From Cyanidium caldarium (Eukaryota; Rhodophyta; Bangiophyceae; Cyanidiales; Cyanidiaceae), in assembly GCA_026184775.1 (NCBI GenBank), contig JANCYW010000019.1:62001-126000 (forward strand): DNA of 64,000 bases. The letters are read 5' to 3'. The position numbers were made by a program, and so were the translations under genes. The notes below the pieces were generated by a model, which was given only the letters and a program-made list of their open reading frames with translations, made no database searches and was not told where the DNA came from. Below are positions 20,401 to 28,675 of the stretch, one piece after another. The stretch's first letter is position 1. Every line of letters starts with the position of its first letter.

Positions 20401-22205
20401 TCCGCGCTGATGTTGGAGGCGGCGCTGGTGGACGCCTCGTGCGGTTGCTCCTCCAGACCGTTATGGTAACGACTGGACAAGGCTTCCGCTCCTGCAGGCC
20501 AGCTGCCGATGAGCAGCGCAGGTTCCGGCGGCGGCAACTTTGTCTCGTCCAAGGCGTCGGCCTCCGTGTCAGGCCAGGTGAAGTACCCCGAGCGGATCGC
20601 CAGCACCGTCGATGCGTCCCGCTGGGTGGACGGCCGGCCGCGCCGCTGATGCTCGTCATCGCGCTGGTGTTGCCGCAGCGTCGGCAGCAGCAGGAACGCG
20701 GCAATGCGGGCACCGGAGCGCCGCAGGTGGATTATGGCCGCATACACCATGGGCAGCATCAGCAGCGGCATACGCAGTATGAAAAGGTAGGCGAGGGCGG
20801 CGAACACCCGGGCTGGCGACAGCTCGCCGTTGCGCGCCGAGTACACCAGAAAAGTGGCGCCGCTGGCGGCGCTCGGGCTGCCGATGAGCAACCACGTGCC
20901 CAGCATGTTGAAGAGGGTGGATTTGTGCAGGTGATGCAGCTCCTGTTGGCGCACGTTGTCGATGCGCTTGCGGAACGCCTCCTCCCACGCAAACTGCTTC
21001 ACAGTGCGCATGCCCTCCAGCAGCTCGTTGGTGAGGCGCACCCGCTCGTTGGTGAGGCGCACCCGCTCGTGGCGGGCGCCGACTTCCGCCCGGGCCACCA
21101 GCGCCTGTACGGGCGCGAACACCACGAACACCGCCACGCCCACCAGGGCGCTCGAGCCCAACAGATACAGCAGCAGGCCGATGGCGGTGCCGGTCAGGGC
21201 GAACGACACCCACGACGAGTGCAACAGCGGGATGGTGTCGGCAAGGCGCTGCGCATCGCACATCAGCGTGGTGGTGACGTACGTCGCTGTGCCCTCCGTG
21301 AGGTGCTGGAGGGGCAGCTTGAAGATGTGCTCCTGGATGGCCGACACCACCTGCGTGCGTACGTTCATGCCGACGCGGAACATCAGGTGAAAGTGGTGCG
21401 TCTGAAAGATGCCGCCGCCGATCACCATCATCACCCAGAACACCGCGCCGTACACCCATCCCAGGGCCAGGCTGGGGCTCGTGCTCCGGGCCGCCTGCTC
21501 ATACCAGCGCACGTAGACGTACAGCACCATGGGCGCGCCGGCGACGGCAGCTGCCGCCAAAATCGCCGACGCGCCCGCCACCAGCACCGACCATTTCTGC
21601 AGGCGCCACACCGCTCGCAGCAGCGAAGGTCGCCGGCCGGTGCGCGCGGCGCGCCAGCACTCTGCATCCCACGCCGCCAGAAACTGCTTGCGCTGCACTC
21701 GGCACTGATCGGAGCGCGGCAGCGGTGGTAGGACTTCGGGCCCGGCGCTCGCCTGCCGACCGGCCCACAGCAGCGGCCACGCCCACAAGAAGAGCAACCG
21801 CGACACCCAGCTGGCCTGGTTGGGGTTCGGCGTCAGCTGCCACCACCGCCGTCGCCGCAAACGCTCCGGCGACGGACTCCGCAGCGCCTCGCCGCCTGAC
21901 ACGTCGCCTGCGGCACGGTCGCGCGTTGCCCGCGATGCCCGGTCGTCGGTGAACGAAAACTGCGAGTTGAGGGCGCGCTGCGACAGCCGCCAGAAACTGC
22001 TCTGAAAGTCGTGGTCTTCACCAAAATCCCCGTCCAGAGACGTGTGTGTCGACGACGCTCGCAACAACGACACCGAGTACCGCTCCAGGTCGGTCTCGGC
22101 GCGCGACGTTCGCCCCGTGGCCGACGTCGTCGAGCTGCGGTCGTCGCTGTCATCCACGTATAGCTGCTCACGCAGTGTGATCCGCCGTCCCGCGTCCGAC
22201 TCCAT
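17499..22205 (-). CDS. ABCC/MRP-type ABC protein with degenerate nucleotide-binding domains
   Basis: 1568 aa from ATG 22205, an intact frame. The order is N-terminal extension, TMD1 (about 200-480), NBD1 (about 670-880), linker, TMD2 (about 1000-1290) and NBD2 (about 1330-1560), as in short ABCC/MRP exporters; the motif NPNQASWVSRLLFLWAWPL is MRP-like. NBD1 has Walker A GAPGAGCST with Cys-700 where the essential Lys should be, and LTAEQ instead of LSGGQ; its Walker B LYLFDEP is kept. NBD2 has lost more: RGSRAGHS with His-1378 at the Lys position, no LSGGQ, VLVLENV for the Walker B, and no switch histidine (HLARSV). Typical ABCC proteins keep at least NBD2 active. The protein probably sits in a membrane but is unlikely to hydrolyse ATP normally; it may be a regulator or channel. 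An assembly artefact is unlikely because the frame and flanking homology are intact. Confidence 0.85.
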   Translation of the reverse strand: MESDAGRRITLREQLYVDDSDDRSSTTSATGRTSRAETDLERYSVSLLRASSTHTSLDGDFGEDHDFQSSFWRLSQRALNSQFSFTDDRASRATRDRAAGDVSGGEALRSPSPERLRRRRWWQLTPNPNQASWVSRLLFLWAWPLLWAGRQASAGPEVLPPLPRSDQCRVQRKQFLAAWDAECWRAARTGRRPSLLRAVWRLQKWSVLVAGASAILAAAAVAGAPMVLYVYVRWYEQAARSTSPSLALGWVYGAVFWVMMVIGGGIFQTHHFHLMFRVGMNVRTQVVSAIQEHIFKLPLQHLTEGTATYVTTTLMCDAQRLADTIPLLHSSWVSFALTGTAIGLLLYLLGSSALVGVAVFVVFAPVQALVARAEVGARHERVRLTNERVRLTNELLEGMRTVKQFAWEEAFRKRIDNVRQQELHHLHKSTLFNMLGTWLLIGSPSAASGATFLVYSARNGELSPARVFAALAYLFILRMPLLMLPMVYAAIIHLRRSGARIAAFLLLPTLRQHQRDDEHQRRGRPSTQRDASTVLAIRSGYFTWPDTEADALDETKLPPPEPALLIGSWPAGAEALSSRYHNGLEEQPHEASTSAASNISAEGTRLAAKLLGHVEPAPQRRAGRRRRLVKQWGGYSDVIAPARPTDIPRKAPLWREPSGATKISPPPHASAAPPFSLHDINLVARTGELVVLAGAPGAGCSTLLHAILGEVEKTSGLLRRPTAISCALQMPLILRASVRANIRFGSRFDAVRLKRTIDAVSLRADLNAMRHGSETVLYEPGTQLTAEQAQRLGMARALYATAELYLFDEPLSEVSPALAGHIYKRSLLRMLSGKTRIIATLHPDVLAAADRIYVLHDGRIVESGTFTELLQLRGVLWALQQRAGGVQAAGPDEVLAVPVTPTTATDDVVEETPSPAKTATTPTTATHLSAERPPPSLDPDVPFESATGTDGVAAPETSSATAVPQSLAAPTTPSARPGSTRRRRRGHHPLALLNTASPARFVLRTLLLVASIWIPTGASFAGVVWLQKWTQSYFEHPARTATRQRAFWQGGFLGLSIGAFGCYLLHALLSPPIFVQASRAIHAQMLDGVLRAPYAWYLRVLKSRVLSCFARDLDVVESMLPQSMELLAWAVGCYVAFLVLVTVFSPPLIGIAVAVLALALFSNELHRRAARNLQQLRAWDSIPMASHWREVVTGMSTIRAFQAGRRFRRKLELMVDEANRTYAAVRVADRWLQLMLETSNALLVMSTAWYGLGGLTRSRIAISVSEVACVLFLGLLGGWLFNWGARMTAETSTHLFALRRCLAVMALRPEDEMEASLRPAHTSLGASTEPDWPSAGAIQVQDLHAVHPAGVGQLRGVSLCIEAGMRVGVVPRGSRAGHSLLPLVLFRFVQPSHGSVLIDKRDIASVPARWLRPRLGYLPAAPKLFSGSWRFNLDPLGQFSDAQLWSVLHDCALDECVRSRPGALDAPVDAAELDNWRDVHLHLVSVARVKLHAVSVLVLENVTEQLRDPAAQQLLHRVIERNFGTATQLHLARSVAACAQVEVVLEMEDGEVVAESAPLEWLDEDERA

Positions 22206-22863
22206 CTACCGTCACTCGGTAACCCAGAGAACCCTCGTTGCAACTCAGCAGCCACTTGGTGGCGTGCGCACCCGACCGCAGTGGTGCGACAACGTCCCCC
22301 TGAAACCGCCTGCCGGCGCCGCTCGCGGATGAGAATCGGGAACCGCGAACGGCGCAACCGCAGAATCGAAGGACGGCGGCGATCTGGGGGCCTTGGCCGA
22401 TCGAACGGGGATGCGAGAAACATCGAGCAGCCCGCGACGAAACGACCGGTGCGGGAGACGGGACGAACACGCGCCGGGAGATGCAGCGGTAGGGTTTTCT
22501 ATCGTGGCAGCGGACGAGCCGCTGGTGACCAGGTCAGCGAAGTGCTGGGGCCATAAAGGTATTGGAGAAAAGTTGTTGGGGGAGTGCACGACAGGGGGAG
22601 CGCTTGTGTCCGAACTGGCTGCCTAGCGCTGTGCTATGGCCCGAGAAGTACGTCCACCGATCACCAGCTGACTGCGGTTTGAGCGGTGGTGGCGCCCTCG
22701 TTTCTAGCCCTGGCGCTTGCCACGGGTCTGCTGGGGTCGTTCCTGGTCGAGGCTCTCCGACAGCGTTGTGGTGTCTCTTGGAGCACAATCTGTGGTCAGG
22801 CACTTTGTCGCGATCGATTGCACGGGACATGAGACGGGGTCACGCGTCTGGACTTTCCCGGCC
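22206..22863. other. Divergent spacer, ABC gene / hotdog-like gene
   Basis: A 658-bp spacer between two genes pointing away from each other. No RNA gene, TATA box or clear repeat was recognised. It presumably contains two promoters. The frame of the downstream gene stays open upstream to about 22717 without an ATG. Confidence 0.35.
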
Positions 22864-23361
22864 ATGGTGGCAGCAGCGGGGGCGCTGGTGAAGCGGACTT
22901 TGCACGTCACCGAGGAGGTGTGCCGTGGTCATTTCGGCGTGTTGCCGGCGGTGGCCATTCTGGACGGTTTTGTGGAGTGCGCTCAGGCGCTGTGGCGCCA
23001 GTCGCAACCGGAGATGAAGTTGCTCGCAGAGCGCTGCGGTGAGCGTGCCTATCATCAGCGCCCATCGCCCACTGAGCGAAGAGGCGCACCACGGGGAACA
23101 CTGCAACGAACCGATTGGCGGTGGTCCCTGCGCAAGCCGCCGACGGCAGACCTCGCCGTGCCACCGACGATCCGGGTCGTGGACGCCAAGTTTCGGGTGG
23201 CAGTGCGTCCGCCGTGTCAGTTGCGCTTGCACGCTGAGTGGCAGCCGCACGCGGCGCTCTGTCGCGCTCGCGCCGTCGCCTTTCTCGATAACACCGTGGC
23301 CGCGGAGGCAGTGCTGCAGTTTACAACAGGGAGCGAAAAGTCTCCCACACCGGACGGGTGA
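22864..23361 (+). CDS. Small protein, possible hotdog-fold (FabZ/ApeI-like) enzyme
   Basis: 165 aa from ATG 22864 (context GGCCATGG). The segment CRGHFGVLPAVAILDGFVEC resembles the GHFP...P.LPGV...D/E active-site helix region of FabZ/ApeI-type hydroxyacyl dehydratases, with His and Asp at the expected spots. The second half (IRVVDAKFRVAVRPPCQLRL and later VAAEAVLQFTTG) resembles the paired strands of that fold. The PG of the classic GHFPG and much of the rest is not conserved, so this is a weak structural guess. The N-terminus could be a targeting leader. The gene is short and could also be lineage-specific. It converges on SURF1 with a 69-bp gap. Confidence 0.45.
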   Translation: MVAAAGALVKRTLHVTEEVCRGHFGVLPAVAILDGFVECAQALWRQSQPEMKLLAERCGERAYHQRPSPTERRGAPRGTLQRTDWRWSLRKPPTADLAVPPTIRVVDAKFRVAVRPPCQLRLHAEWQPHAALCRARAVAFLDNTVAAEAVLQFTTGSEKSPTPDG

Positions 23362-23430
23362 GGCGCGCTCGAAGAACCGCGCAACCCTCCCGCATTCGTG
23401 TCGCTTCCTTCGGATATCGCCTCCTTCTCT

Positions 23431-24258
23431 CTATTTGTGCGGTGCCGATACAGTGGCAGCACTGTGGCCAGCAGTGGCGGGCGCCTTGCCTGGTCGCCGA
23501 TGCAGTATCACCGCCATCGCTGCCAGCACCGCGCTCATAGTGAACCAAGTGGCGCTGTACATGGCATGCGTCTGCGGCGTGATGGAGAACTGCAGAAAGT
23601 CGTCGATGCATTTGGCTATCGGCGGGACGACCGCCACGGGATCATCTGCCAACGCATCCACCAGAACATCGCCGCCCATTTCGGCGACGTTAAAGTAGTA
23701 CCATTCGCCGCGCTCGGGCCGGTTTTCCGGGGTGAAGCGGCCGGGCGTCTCGCCGCCACGGATCACCCCGCGCAGGGGCTCCATAGCGGCGGCTTTCGCC
23801 TCGCCCGCATCACCACCTTGGGCGTTGCGATAGGCGTCGGCGACGCTGCGCGGTATCCAGCCGCGATTCACCAGCACCTGCAGCGGGCGCTCGACATTGT
23901 CTTCCTCTATCTGCAGCGGCACCACCACGTAATAGCCTATGCGGTTGTCGCGTCGGCTCACCAAGCCGGCGGCGTGCAGCGGCGGAGAGCGCGGGCCCAC
24001 CAGTTTCGCTTCGCCCGGCAGCAACCGGCCTGTCAGTTCCACTTGACGAAACCGGTGCGCTTGGGCATCGTGTCGCAACGCCTCCAGCACGGCGGCGTTG
24101 CCCCTCAGCGGCTGTTGCCGCAACTGCTCGCCGCGTTCCCGGATCAACTCCCGCTTCCACTGGCGCCGCTGCCACTGCCACACGCCCAAACCGAAACAGG
24201 TGGCGGAGGGTGCCCCGAGGACCACCAACTGTAACCACGACCGCCACTGCGGTGCCAT
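23431..24258 (-). CDS. SURF1: SURF1/Shy1 cytochrome c oxidase assembly factor
   Basis: 275 aa from ATG 24258. The SURF1 layout is complete: an N-terminal membrane helix followed by GLGVWQWQRRQWKRELI, the central soluble domain with 'ELTGRLLPG', 'GYYVVVPLQ' and LVNRGWIPR, then ENRPERGEWYYFNVAEM, and a C-terminal helix (AMYSATWFTMSAVLAAMAV). SURF1 sits in the inner mitochondrial membrane and helps insert heme a into COX1. A long presequence is not obvious; the first helix may serve for import. Its promoter spacer (420 bp) is shared with the DEP-DUF547 gene. Confidence 0.92.
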   Translation of the reverse strand: MAPQWRSWLQLVVLGAPSATCFGLGVWQWQRRQWKRELIRERGEQLRQQPLRGNAAVLEALRHDAQAHRFRQVELTGRLLPGEAKLVGPRSPPLHAAGLVSRRDNRIGYYVVVPLQIEEDNVERPLQVLVNRGWIPRSVADAYRNAQGGDAGEAKAAAMEPLRGVIRGGETPGRFTPENRPERGEWYYFNVAEMGGDVLVDALADDPVAVVPPIAKCIDDFLQFSITPQTHAMYSATWFTMSAVLAAMAVILHRRPGKAPATAGHSAATVSAPHK

Positions 24259-24678
24259 GCCCGAGCGCCTAGTTCAGTGCTCTCGACGACACCCACGGCG
24301 GCGCCTCTCTTACCAGACACTCGCAATCCGACGACCTCAGCAACGCGCTGCGTAAGAGCGTTCGACACGCCTCGCATACTCCACAGCGCCCGCGTTGCCT
24401 ACACCCCTCCTGCAGCTCAAGTTGCCCCCGTACTTTTACACGTGCTCTCCGCTACTTGCCCTTCCGAACGACTGGCATCGATCGGGCGGCGTCCCAGTCG
24501 GGATGCAGCGCCTTCGCTGCCTGGCACCGCTGAACGGTTTAGCACGACGGGCGCGACGCTCGCTGCCGGGGCGACGGAGCGTAACTGGGCAGGGACCGGG
24601 GCGGGGAGTGGCCTCTTGAGGGACGCGCACTGGGAGTGGTTTCGAGGCGATTCACTGGCGGGGAGAGGGCGCTACGCC
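24259..24678. other. Divergent spacer SURF1 / DEP-DUF547
   Basis: A 420-bp spacer. It contains an ATG at 24502 that opens a 39-codon frame ending at 24619, upstream of and out of frame with the DEP-DUF547 start; whether it is in the leader depends on the unknown transcription start. No RNA gene or other element was recognised. Confidence 0.35.
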
Positions 24679-26106
24679 ATGCCGCGGGGTCGCGTCGATG
24701 AGCAGGTGGTGCCGGATTTGGTGGCCGGCGGGGAGACGGCGGTGGAGCCGGCGGCGGCAGCAACAGCTGCGACAGCAGTGACGCCGCCGACACGGAGCCG
24801 GGCATCGTCAGCGTGGACGGCGCGAAACGCTCCCGCAGACGGCGACGGCAACGCGAGCTCCCGACTGCGCTCGCAGCGAGAGCTGTTCGCGTTGCCCGAC
24901 TTTGAACAGACGTATGCGCGTATGCGAGACCCGCAGACGGGGCTGCAGTTAGCCGACCGGCGGTGGCGCTTGTTGCAATACTCGCACTGTTTTGTGGGCT
25001 CGGAGGCGGTGACGTGGATGCACGACAAGCTGGGTATGACCCGTGACGAGGCGGTGCGGTTCGGACAGCAGCTGATGGACGCGGGGGTGATCCATCACGT
25101 GACCTACTCGGAGCCGTTCGCCGATGCGCACTTTTTCTACGTGTTTCAGGAAGACGAGGACACCAACGTGCTCAACCTGAAGATGATCTGGGACTCTTCG
25201 CGACGGCCGCGAGATCCACTGCAGGTGGCCACGGATCTGATCACGCGCTTAGCGCTGCTGTGCGAAGAGCACCGCGAACCGCCCAGCTACAGCGAGGTCG
25301 ACTACGAGGCGCTGAAACAGAGCGAGGAGTTTCGGCGGTACGTGTTTGCGGCGTCCGAGCTGCAGCGGGTGGACTTGAGCGGGCTGTCGCACGAGGATAA
25401 GCTGTGCTTTTTCTGCAACGTGTACAACGCGCTGTGCCTGCATGCGCACATTGTGCACGGCGCGCCGACCACGATGCTTCGTCGCTGGAGCTTTTTCAAG
25501 TCTTTGTCATACCGCATCGCCGGGGTGGATTTCTCGCTGGATGACATCGAGCATGGGGTGTTGCGCGGCAATCAGACACGGCCGTACGGGCTGATACGAC
25601 AGTTCCGGCCGGGCAACCCACGTATGCAGTATGTGCTGAGCCGACGGGACCCGCGCGTGCACTTTGTGATCAGCGCGGGCACGCAAAGCGACCCACCGAT
25701 GCGCATTCTGGACGGTGAGAACATTGAGGAGGAGTTGCATTTCGCCGCAGAGGCCTTTCTGGATCACACCTGCAAGGTCCATCCGGAGTCCAACGAGGTG
25801 GTGCTGCCGCGCATCTTTTCGTGGTATCGCGACGATTTCGTGCGCGGCGACCTGGAGCTGCTGCGCTGGATCCTGCCCTACCTCGGAGTGGACAAGCGGC
25901 GCGCGCTACAGCAGATGCTGGACAAGGCTACCGATGAGGGCAGCGTCAGTATTCGGTACGAGAGTTTCACCTGGAACGCCGAGGCCCGTTTTCACGCCAC
26001 CGTCGTGCGACAGAAACGCCGTCGGCTGGAGCGCGAACGGTCCGCCACGCCGCACTCACCCCCCGCCGACCCAGAAGGATCGGCTGCCGCTAACTCTGCT
26101 GCCTAA
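24679..26106 (+). CDS. DEP domain plus DUF547 protein
   Basis: 475 aa from the first ATG. Residues about 80-160 form a DEP domain (HCFVGSEAVTWMHDKLGMTR, FGQQLMDAGVIHHV, FFYVF). Residues about 210-390 form DUF547: SLSHEDKLCFFCNVYNALCL-like, 'ISAGTQSDPPMRIL', VVLPRIFSWYRDDF. The same pair, sometimes with a glutaredoxin, occurs in plant and algal proteins of unknown biochemical role; DEP domains usually bind membranes or GPCR/GTPase partners. DUF547 has conserved Asn, His and Ser residues suggestive of a thiol-protease-like fold, but no activity is established. The Ala/Thr-rich N-terminus is probably disordered. It converges on RPL14 with a 78-bp gap. Confidence 0.85.
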   Translation: MPRGRVDEQVVPDLVAGGETAVEPAAAATAATAVTPPTRSRASSAWTARNAPADGDGNASSRLRSQRELFALPDFEQTYARMRDPQTGLQLADRRWRLLQYSHCFVGSEAVTWMHDKLGMTRDEAVRFGQQLMDAGVIHHVTYSEPFADAHFFYVFQEDEDTNVLNLKMIWDSSRRPRDPLQVATDLITRLALLCEEHREPPSYSEVDYEALKQSEEFRRYVFAASELQRVDLSGLSHEDKLCFFCNVYNALCLHAHIVHGAPTTMLRRWSFFKSLSYRIAGVDFSLDDIEHGVLRGNQTRPYGLIRQFRPGNPRMQYVLSRRDPRVHFVISAGTQSDPPMRILDGENIEEELHFAAEAFLDHTCKVHPESNEVVLPRIFSWYRDDFVRGDLELLRWILPYLGVDKRRALQQMLDKATDEGSVSIRYESFTWNAEARFHATVVRQKRRRLERERSATPHSPPADPEGSAAANSAA

Positions 26107-26184
26107 AGTTGATGTCCTCGGGCGCGGAAAAGAGCGTGGTGGGGAGTTCAGCGACTGGTGACATCCCCTGCCCCTCCTTCCCTC

Positions 26185-26604
26185 TCATGCCCCACCCGAT
26201 CGCTCTTTGCGCAGCGCTCCCAACTCTTGTCCGATCAGGTAACTGCGCCGCTTCCGCGCCACCATCACCTTGAAGCGGTCGAAATCGTTCAGGCCGGCGC
26301 GCAAACGCTGCCGGGCGATCTTGCGCCCCCAGGCGGTGGCTGCAAACTTGGCCTCCACGTCCTCCTGCGCCATCACCTTGTGCACGGTCTTGGACTTGCA
26401 GCCACGCGGCAGCTTCACGACCAAATCGGTCAGGTTCAGCCGTTTCAGGTTGATGACCTGTCGCTGCACCGGCGATCCGTCCGCCGCGTCTATGATAACG
26501 TGATTTTGGTCCATCACGTCCACGATGACGCACAACTGGTTGGAAAGGCGGCCATAGGAGATGAGGCAGATGCGGCCTACTTCGACGAAGCGCTTGAAGG
26601 CCAT
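26185..26604 (-). CDS. RPL14: 60S ribosomal protein L14 (eL14)
   Basis: 139 aa from ATG 26604, chosen because the family begins with MAFKRFVEVGRICLISYG. The KOW-type core follows (QLCVIVDVMDQNHVIIDA), then LKRLNLTDLVVKLPRG and a basic C-terminal helix (RFKVMVARKRRSYLIGQELG). Length matches yeast RPL14 (about 138). eL14 sits on the solvent side of the 60S subunit near the subunit bridge. The gene lies behind the RING gene on the same strand with 178 bp between them, which must hold its promoter. Confidence 0.95.
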   Translation of the reverse strand: MAFKRFVEVGRICLISYGRLSNQLCVIVDVMDQNHVIIDAADGSPVQRQVINLKRLNLTDLVVKLPRGCKSKTVHKVMAQEDVEAKFAATAWGRKIARQRLRAGLNDFDRFKVMVARKRRSYLIGQELGALRKERSGGA

Positions 26605-26782
26605 CGCTACGAACGAGGAGCGATGAGCAGAGACTCTGGGGAACGTCGGCGCCAGCGACAGCACCAGCCGACGCCGCTGTGGCGACGGCCGACGCATGGG
26701 TGACGATGAAAAATGATACAAGCCTTGACATTCCAACGCCCACCTCGTCGTTCTTTTGCATCAGCAGCATGTTGCGCACACT

Positions 26783-28006
26783 TTACTGCGCCTCCGAGCC
26801 ATGAGACGACGCCTCATCCACTGCCTGCTTGCACAGTGGACAAGTGCAGTCTGTGGCCAGCCAAGGATCAATGCAATTCACATGAAACAGGTGACCACAC
26901 CTGCGCAACTGCCGCACCATATCGATACCCGCTCGACCGACAGCATCCTCCACCACATCCGGCACCGCCGCCTCCGCCAACAAAGCCAACTCACTGAGGC
27001 AGATTGAACACACCGTCTCGGCGACCGACTCGTCCGTATCCTCAACCTTGTCGCCGGTCGGCGACGGCGATCGCGCCCACCGCTTTTCACTCACCCGTTC
27101 AATCTCCTCCAATGTCAGCCCGCGGCGTTCGCGCTGCCGATACGTCGCCTCGCTGCCGCTCTCGGGATCGTCGCCGGTGGCATACCGCGGCTGCTCTTGC
27201 ACGCCGCACAGCAACAACAGGCCGAGCGCGAACACCACGCCCGCAAACAGCGACATCACCAGCACCACGTAGGCGAGCGCCGTCTTCCACAGCGTCGGCA
27301 GCACCTCGCGACAGGTGCCGGCGCGCGCCACCCACACCAGGCCGGCAATCTCCCAAATAAAAATGAGGTAACCAAACACCCGGTGCGACACGTACGCCAC
27401 CCGCTGCAGCAGCACCACCGTTCGGTACCAACCGCAGCGGTCGGCATCGCCGCGCAGCCATCGCACGCAGTCACGCCAGTAGCGCGGCGTTACGCTGCCA
27501 GTTGCCGGCTCTTGGCGTTCCAGCCGATCTTCCACCCACACCCGCTCCGACTCTTCCAACAGGAAACGCGCCTCGTCGCCCACTGCCAACCGCGACAGCC
27601 AGAACAGCCCGGTGGCGCAGGTGAACACGATGAGCCAAGTGCGCAGCGGCGTCTCACACACGCCTGCCGGCTCGATACCCACCACCACCGACACCGGCAC
27701 CACGACGGCCACCGCCAACACCCCCAGCGCCATCACGTACATGTCGCGGCGGCCTTGCCGGAACGAGGGCGGCACCAACGCATCGCGTCGTGGGGTTGTC
27801 GCCGGGTCCGTGGAGGCAGCAGCGGTGGTGGCGTTTGAGACGGTGCGCGTGCGACTCCACAGTGGTCGCAGCGTCGAGGCGGTGACTGCCGCAGGCGGGG
27901 CGATTTCGGTCGTCGACCGAGAGGTGACCGTCAACGGCATATCCGGAACGCTGGCACACGGTCGACTCGATGCCCGATGGTCTCTGATCTGCCGGTGCAC
28001 AACCAT
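26783..28006 (-). CDS. Membrane RING-H2 E3 ubiquitin ligase
   Basis: 407 aa from ATG 28006. The N-terminal 85 residues are Thr/Ser/Arg-rich. About four hydrophobic segments follow: MALGVLAVAVVVPVSVVVGI, TWLIVFTCATGLFWL, VFGYLIFIWEIAGLVWV and ALAYVVLVMSLFAGVVFALG. A RING-H2 finger lies at the C-terminus: CSIC, a 33-residue insert, CGHLFHVNC and CPLC. The layout of N-terminal membrane helices with a cytosolic C-terminal RING-H2 resembles plant RING/U-box membrane ligases of the endomembrane system. The conserved Ile after the second Cys and the Trp/Pro of DPWLATDCTCPLC support binding of an E2 enzyme. Substrate and compartment are unknown. Confidence 0.83.
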   Translation of the reverse strand: MVVHRQIRDHRASSRPCASVPDMPLTVTSRSTTEIAPPAAVTASTLRPLWSRTRTVSNATTAAASTDPATTPRRDALVPPSFRQGRRDMYVMALGVLAVAVVVPVSVVVGIEPAGVCETPLRTWLIVFTCATGLFWLSRLAVGDEARFLLEESERVWVEDRLERQEPATGSVTPRYWRDCVRWLRGDADRCGWYRTVVLLQRVAYVSHRVFGYLIFIWEIAGLVWVARAGTCREVLPTLWKTALAYVVLVMSLFAGVVFALGLLLLCGVQEQPRYATGDDPESGSEATYRQRERRGLTLEEIERVSEKRWARSPSPTGDKVEDTDESVAETVCSICLSELALLAEAAVPDVVEDAVGRAGIDMVRQLRRCGHLFHVNCIDPWLATDCTCPLCKQAVDEASSHGSEAQ

Positions 28007-28675
28007 GCTGAAGAGGGGGTGCGGAAGGCAGGATAATCTGTTCCGGGACGTGTTGTTTGCGTGAAAGGCCTCGCGGAGCGTGCGCTGAACGGTGCGGGTT
28101 TCGATGGGAACGGAACCGATGGCAAAATTCGACGCGGCCTGCGCGCGGCGGGCACACGCGCAACACCGGGTGTGTCGCTGCCTCTCGACGGAGACTCCGT
28201 GAAAGTAGCCCTGCTGTCAGATAACCGAGTGAACTTCCGCCACGACGATCGTGCTTCCTACGTGCCCATCATCTCGGGAAAATCCGCAGTCATCCTTGCA
28301 GCATCCTCGCTTCCCCATCTGCCCCCTCTTACCTCAACAGCACACGTCCTCTATGCTCTTATTCTCACGCGCTCACGCTTCACCCCTTTCGAAACGCGCA
28401 CGCCCTCCTCCACACGAGGGAGATGCGGCGCGCGCAAAACTTGCTGCTGCACCCGACACACCTCGGGCGCACGTTCCCGATTCGTTCTCCGAGCTGAGCG
28501 TTCTTCGCGCTTTCAAACGCACCGGCTCTCGAGGAGCGTGCATCACGTCAAACGGAGAGAGCGCTTGCCTCAACACCTCGTGCTCATAACGCGCCGTGGT
28601 GCTGCCGAGCCCTCGTCGCTCCCGCTTCCCAATCCACGGCTACCTCCCTCACGCTGGTGCTCCCGGGTGCACCCC
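28007..28675. other. Divergent spacer RING gene / GTPBP1
   Basis: A 669-bp spacer, one of the two longest in the window. The GTPBP1 frame stays open through most of it (from 28061) but has no ATG and encodes an Arg/Ser/Pro-rich string, so I treat it as leader and promoter. No RNA gene was recognised. Confidence 0.4.

Noticed and set aside
19425-21731. 768-codon plus-strand frame opposite the ABC gene
   Set aside because: Low-complexity Gln/His/Arg composition and no family pattern; the ABC domains are on the minus strand.
17499-22205. The ABC gene as a pseudogene
   Set aside because: The frame is intact over 1568 codons with both membrane and nucleotide-binding regions aligned; altered motifs alone do not make it a dead gene.
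24277-24678. 134-codon N-terminal extension of the DEP-DUF547 protein
   Set aside because: No ATG, composition unlike the protein, and it would fill the whole divergent spacer with SURF1.
28061-28675. 205-codon N-terminal extension of GTPBP1
   Set aside because: The frame is open but has no ATG before 28676 and encodes an Arg/Ser/Pro-rich string, as expected by chance in GC-rich DNA.
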